A stretch of 32,720 nt of DNA. It comes from a virus. How positions within the stretch are numbered: position 1 is the first letter of the stretch; each line of letters begins with the position of its first letter. The translations under genes were made by a program, and so were the position numbers. Under the pieces are notes generated by a model. The model saw nothing but the letters and a program-made list of their open reading frames with translations, was not told the origin of the DNA and did no database searches. Shown here piece by piece: positions 29,860 through 32,720 of this stretch. Where the stretch lies: positions 1 through 32,720 of the IMG/VR virus record IMGVR_UViG_3300032293_002246; one strand, given 5' to 3'.

Positions 29860-29865
29860 TACAAT
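29860..29865 (+). promoter_or_regulatory. -10-like box driving the structured RNA region
   Basis: TACAAT; the expected start (about 29872) coincides with the 5' strand of the outermost stem (29871-29877). Confidence 0.4.
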
Positions 29866-29870
29866 ATCAT

Positions 29871-29984
29871 TGATAGAGGCCAGGTCCCTGTGCGCGTTAG
29901 GCACATAGCCTAGAAGGCGGCGTTGGGCACATAGCCCAGAAGGCGACACACCTGGCCCATCACACTACCCATGCTGTTCTATCA
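29871..29984 (+). ncRNA. Candidate structured RNA with tandem covarying hairpins
   Basis: TGATAGA (29871-29877) pairs with TCTATCA (29978-29984). GGCCAGGT (29878-29885) pairs with ACCTGGCC (29950-29957). Enclosed are two tandem 26-nt units (29894-29919, 29920-29945), each with a hairpin TRGGC-ACATA-GCCYA. They differ at only two positions, A/G and T/C, which pair with each other, so the change is compensatory. No reading frame accounts for this. Promoter-like box immediately upstream, tRNAs downstream. Not recognised as a known Rfam family by memory. Confidence 0.6.
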
Positions 29985-30037
29985 GTATGGTGCAACGCAT
30001 GGACCGGAAATTTTCAGTCGCCGCGTTTGCGTACAAC

Positions 30038-30122
30038 ACCCCCTAAGCCTAGCTCTCAGACGGTGACCATTTTGTTGACGTCGACAAAATGGTTACTAGA
30101 GATGATGCTCAAACCTGGGGGT
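30038..30122 (+). ncRNA. Second structured segment before the tRNAs
   Basis: A 13-bp hairpin, GTGACCATTTTGT (30063-30075) with ACAAAATGGTTAC (30084-30096; one G-T pair), has an 8-nt loop containing GACGTC. It is enclosed by ACCCCC (30038-30043) and GGGGGT (30117-30122). No T-run follows. It could be a second domain of the same RNA, a processing signal for the tRNA precursor or a DNA operator. No coding frame seen in 29855-30133. Confidence 0.45.
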
Positions 30123-30133
30123 CACTTAATTAC

Positions 30134-30205
30134 CGGGATGTAGCTCAGCGGTAGAGTGCTGCTTTTGGGAAGCAGATGCCACAGGTTCGATTCCTGTTAT
30201 CCCGA
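30134..30205 (+). tRNA. tRNA-Pro (TGG)
   Basis: A 72-nt cloverleaf: 7-bp acceptor (CGGGATG with TATCCCG, one G-T), D-arm GCTC/GAGT, anticodon stem CTGCT/AGCAG with loop TTTGGGA giving anticodon TGG, five-base variable loop, T-arm ACAGG-TTCGATT-CCTGT, discriminator A. CCA is not encoded. It starts 11 nt after the second structured RNA segment. Confidence 0.92.
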
Positions 30206-30209
30206 CCTT

Positions 30210-30283
30210 GCTGATGTAGCTCAGTTGGATAGAGCAGGGTTTTTGTAAAGCTCAGGCCAGGAGTTCAAGTCTCCTCATCAGCT
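30210..30283 (+). tRNA. tRNA-Thr (TGT)
   Basis: A 74-nt cloverleaf: acceptor GCTGATG/CATCAGC, D-arm GCTC/GAGC, anticodon stem GGGTT/AGCTC (two wobble pairs) with loop TTTGTAA giving anticodon TGT, T-arm AGGAG-TTCAAGT-CTCCT, discriminator T, CCA not encoded. It lies 4 nt after tRNA-Pro, so the two are surely co-transcribed. The weak anticodon stem is unusual but acceptable. Confidence 0.9.
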
Positions 30284-30317
30284 TTAGTTTTATTCTTAAT
30301 AACTGCCATTTACTCGG

Positions 30318-30323
30318 TATAGT
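30318..30323 (+). promoter_or_regulatory. -10-like box before the HNH gene
   Basis: TATAGT followed by TATAAGAGC, 11 nt before the GTG at 30335, implying a very short leader. Confidence 0.35.
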
Positions 30324-30334
30324 TATAAGAGCAT

Positions 30335-30595
30335 GTGCAGGCATTAGTGCCAACAAGCCCACGTAAGTTACAAGAAAACCGACAAAGATTCTTGGAATAC
30401 AAGAAGACTCTTAAGTGTGAGCACTGTGCCCTGGATGATTACAGAGTCCTTGAGTTTCACCATGTAGGTGACAAGGATTTGAATGTATCAAGTATGGTTA
30501 ACCATGGATACAGCTGGCGCCGTATCCAAGAAGAAATTAGTAAATGTATACCACTGTGCTGCAACTGTCACAGAGTTGAACACTGGGAGGATTAA
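30335..30595 (+). CDS. Small HNH endonuclease, 86 aa
   Basis: GTG start at 30335 (MQALVPTSPRKLQENR); a GTG at 30347 is an alternative. RFLEYKKTLKCEHCALDDYR, then VLEFHHVGDKDLNVSSMVNH and EEISKCIPLCCNCHRVEHW matches the small phage HNH family with CxxC, LEFHH and LCxNCHRxxH. It follows the tRNA pair, a common site for homing endonucleases in phage genomes. The stop overlaps the convergent 679-aa gene. Confidence 0.8.
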   Translation: MQALVPTSPRKLQENRQRFLEYKKTLKCEHCALDDYRVLEFHHVGDKDLNVSSMVNHGYSWRRIQEEISKCIPLCCNCHRVEHWED

Positions 30596-32631
30596 CGCCC
30601 AATAATTGGACTAAAACTGTTTAATAAATCCTGGAAGCGAGATCCCGTTTTATCCCACCAAGGACGCCCAACTTTACGTTCACCCGCAACTGAACCATAA
30701 GGTACTTGTACAGGTTTGCCACCAAGCACAGCCGTGCCCATACGCGGTTGAATTGTTGGGGTTGGTCCCACGTATGTTGAATAAGGACTTGCCGGTTGAT
30801 TACGTGTTACCCAATCTTTACCAGTTTGAGCACGATAAACACGGTTAAGTGCTTTGCCAGTTTCTATTGCACCCAAACCTGCTAGCACACCACCAGTCGC
30901 AGGAAGAACAGAACCAACCATTGCAGCAGGACGTGCATAACCTGCAGCCCTTAGTGCTTGTAATCCTTTAGCTGTTGCACCACCAACAGCAGAACCAACC
31001 GCAGTATTAACTGCTGCTGTGGCACCAGCTTGGGCATAATCCCCGCGAGCTAGTGCATCAATTACAGCAGGATCCATTGCAGTAGCAATAGCACCAGAAG
31101 CAAGACCACCCAAACCCAAACCTTGAATTGGTTTAGATTGCTCAACTAAATTTTTAACAGTACGATCTAAAAGTTTATTAGCAGCTTGCGGACGCAATTT
31201 ATCTCTATTAATAATTAATTCACTCAACTCTTCTTCTGCTTCTCCAAAAGGATCCAAGGGGTCTATTGGTGTTGTGTAAGTATTAAGTTCTTGTATATTA
31301 CTTGCGTTATATCGAGGATACTCGTACTTGAATAATTTATCAAATTCATCTACTTTAAAAGCAGTGTAACTTGCTTTATCAGATGGAGGCAAAATACCTA
31401 TTTGACGCAAATCAACTTTACTTGCAAAAGAACCCGAAGGACTTATTCCTTGACCTTGTGCAGGAAACTCACTTATTGTACCTGTTACAGCAGATGTTGA
31501 AGGAGTACGAGGCTCCCCAAGTGCTGGCACATTACGTGCATATTTTTCTATTACTTGATAAGGCGTTAAACCTTCTGCTTCTGCAAGACGGTTTAAATTA
31601 TTAGATAGAATTGTTCCGGAATTTCTTGTTAATTTTGTTGATTGATAATCAAAAGGAAGTTTCTTAGCATTTAATAATGCTTGAATATCACCCGTAGTTA
31701 ATTCACCACGAGCCTCAATTAAATCTTTTCTAAAATTAACATCTTGCTCTGCTCGACCACTTCTAGAAGATTCAGACCTAATTCCCCAAGAAGGTCCTGT
31801 TGTTTTTCCTTCACTTTCAAAAGCTTTTAATTTAACTCTTGGATCGTCTTCTACATCTCCTGTGTATAAATAATCAGCTTGTTTAAAAGGAGAAGCTTCA
31901 AAACGGGATATATATAAAGAAGGGTTTGCTGTTTGTATAAATTCGCCTGTTTGTGGACTTTGTCTTTGAGCATAACCATATTGAGGTTTGTTAATATTTC
32001 CCCATACTTGACCTGCTTGTGGAACGTATTCTTTTCTTAAAGTTGCAATTTGTTCTTGTAATTCACGAGATGGAGCTTCGCCTTTTTCATTTAACCAGTT
32101 CTTTTTTTGTTGTTCATATTGGTTTAAAACAACACCTAATTTATCAACATTTGCTAAAGAACCAGCCGAAAAACGACTTGGTTCTGGGCCAGGAGTAACC
32201 GTTACTGCTTGCAATGAACCTTCTGATGAAGGTGGTTTATTTTGTAATAGTGTTTGAAAAGAACCAAGCTCAAAACTAGGCTCTCCTGGTTGAGAACTTA
32301 AATATTCTTGATAAAACTTTTTATTTCTGTAAAGGTCATTATCATTAATTTGTTTATTAAAAACTCTACTAAGACCAATTGACTGGCTTAAAGGAATTGT
32401 TGGAACAAGAGATTTACCAGCAAGTATACCGCCGCGGCTATAATCAAACATGTTTGGGTCAGCACCAGGAAACATCCTTTGTGCTTCTTTTTGTTTAATT
32501 TTTGTTGTATCTTGAATTAAATTTTGAAATGGCAAAAAACTTCCATTGGGTATTGCTATTGCTGCAGCCCCCAAAGAACCAAACAATTTTAAAGCTTCTT
32601 CTCGTTGTTGTTTAAGTTCTGCTTCAGTCAT
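30592..32631 (-). CDS. Large virion-type protein with a Gly/Ala-rich membrane-like segment, 679 aa
   Basis: It starts on the stop codon of the upstream gene (TAATG). The N-terminal two thirds are polar, Gln/Asn/Pro-rich and without recognisable domains. Residues about 505-610 form a long Gly/Ala zipper-like region (GLGLGGLASGAIATAMDPAV, GSAVGGATAKGLQALRAAGY, LPATGGVLAGLGAIETGKAL), the kind of small-residue helix found in membrane-penetrating ejection or tape-like virion proteins. The C-terminus is Pro/Thr-rich. By eye its 5' half is more A+T-rich than the neighbouring genes. An internal ejection protein is the best guess. Confidence 0.7.
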   Translation of the reverse strand: MTEAELKQQREEALKLFGSLGAAAIAIPNGSFLPFQNLIQDTTKIKQKEAQRMFPGADPNMFDYSRGGILAGKSLVPTIPLSQSIGLSRVFNKQINDNDLYRNKKFYQEYLSSQPGEPSFELGSFQTLLQNKPPSSEGSLQAVTVTPGPEPSRFSAGSLANVDKLGVVLNQYEQQKKNWLNEKGEAPSRELQEQIATLRKEYVPQAGQVWGNINKPQYGYAQRQSPQTGEFIQTANPSLYISRFEASPFKQADYLYTGDVEDDPRVKLKAFESEGKTTGPSWGIRSESSRSGRAEQDVNFRKDLIEARGELTTGDIQALLNAKKLPFDYQSTKLTRNSGTILSNNLNRLAEAEGLTPYQVIEKYARNVPALGEPRTPSTSAVTGTISEFPAQGQGISPSGSFASKVDLRQIGILPPSDKASYTAFKVDEFDKLFKYEYPRYNASNIQELNTYTTPIDPLDPFGEAEEELSELIINRDKLRPQAANKLLDRTVKNLVEQSKPIQGLGLGGLASGAIATAMDPAVIDALARGDYAQAGATAAVNTAVGSAVGGATAKGLQALRAAGYARPAAMVGSVLPATGGVLAGLGAIETGKALNRVYRAQTGKDWVTRNQPASPYSTYVGPTPTIQPRMGTAVLGGKPVQVPYGSVAGERKVGRPWWDKTGSRFQDLLNSFSPIIGR

Positions 32632-32720
32632 TATCCATTTCTCAGCGTAGCTTTAATAAACCAAGCAGCTTTAAACATCTGGCCAACGAGATCGGCCATG
32701 TAGTTAGCAATATCAATGGC
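32631..32720 (-). CDS. Partial CDS (C-terminal 29 aa)
   Basis: The frame is open to the right edge and ends with TAA overlapping the 679-aa gene start. The residues read AIDIANYMADLVGQMFKAAW and end TLRNG. It is helical; nothing more can be said. Confidence 0.65.
   Translation of the reverse strand, partial: AIDIANYMADLVGQMFKAAWFIKATLRNG

Noticed and set aside
29894-29945. CRISPR-like direct repeats
   Set aside because: The two 26-nt units are directly adjacent with no spacer, so this is a tandem hairpin and not a CRISPR array.

Overview
The window is a stretch of a double-stranded DNA phage genome, almost certainly a cyanophage. Three host-derived gene types support this: a high-light-inducible (Hli) chlorophyll-binding protein, an S-adenosylmethionine decarboxylase (SpeD) and a small protein that reads as an NblA phycobilisome-degradation adaptor. 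There are also two phage tRNAs (Pro-TGG, Thr-TGT), a GH24 endolysin, a glucosaminidase/M15 peptidase, repeat-built fibre proteins, a dCTP deaminase and a primase-polymerase/SF3 helicase. NblA points to a host with phycobilisomes, such as Synechococcus or a freshwater relative. The primase/helicase is not the gp41/gp61 pair of T4-like cyanomyoviruses, so I would not assume a T4-like phage. Genes are packed tightly, often with TAATG or ATGA overlaps, and both strands are used.

Layout. 1-9.8 kb: plus-strand virion genes (truncated 221+ aa protein, transglycosylase-like protein, three adjacent structural genes, a 904-aa protein, two small basic phage proteins). These are interrupted by a minus-strand HNH endonuclease, a minus-strand HTH regulator and a plus-strand HNH gene. 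9.8-11.8 kb: endolysin, the NblA-like gene, a minus-strand DUF3310 protein and its 113-aa neighbour, and a 123-aa protein. 11.8-14.3 kb: minus-strand operon of HTH protein, two unknowns, a Dam-like protein and dCTP deaminase. 14.3-18.6 kb: plus-strand membrane protein, two fibre proteins and a cell-wall hydrolase, then a 54-aa minus-strand holin-like peptide. 18.7-20.8 kb: minus-strand 314-aa unknown and two HNH genes. 20.7-21.0 kb: an imperfect inverted duplication carrying two identical palindromes, next to a terminator. 21.0-27.0 kb: minus-strand replication and metabolism genes (PD-(D/E)XK nuclease, endonuclease VII, small proteins, primase-helicase, SpeD, glycosyltransferase). 27.0-29.9 kb: plus-strand run of small genes including Hli, a methyltransferase and two DUF5872-like proteins. 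29.86-30.13 kb: a noncoding block with strong RNA-structure signals. 30.13-30.28 kb: two tRNAs. 30.3-32.7 kb: an HNH gene, a large minus-strand virion-type protein and the end of one more gene.

How it fits together. NblA would free amino acids from phycobilisomes while Hli protects the photosystems during infection. SpeD would supply decarboxylated SAM for polyamines. dCTP deaminase, the primase-helicase and the nucleases serve DNA replication. The endolysin, transglycosylase, glucosaminidase/M15 protein and candidate holin serve entry and lysis. Many genes have a -10-like box (TATACT, TAGAAT, TACAAT, TATAGT, TATAAT) only 6-30 nt before the start codon and no clear -35, which suggests a phage-specific promoter class with short or absent leaders.

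The most promising undescribed item is the noncoding region before the tRNAs. A promoter-like box is followed by long-range pairing that encloses two tandem 26-nt repeats, each folding into the same ACATA-loop hairpin. The only two differences between the repeats are a compensatory base-pair change. Other items worth checking are the NblA-like protein with an acidic tail, a SWIM-like zinc ligand set split by about 144 residues in a virion protein, and the paired palindromes of the inverted duplication. All functional calls come from motifs read by eye; no database search was possible.
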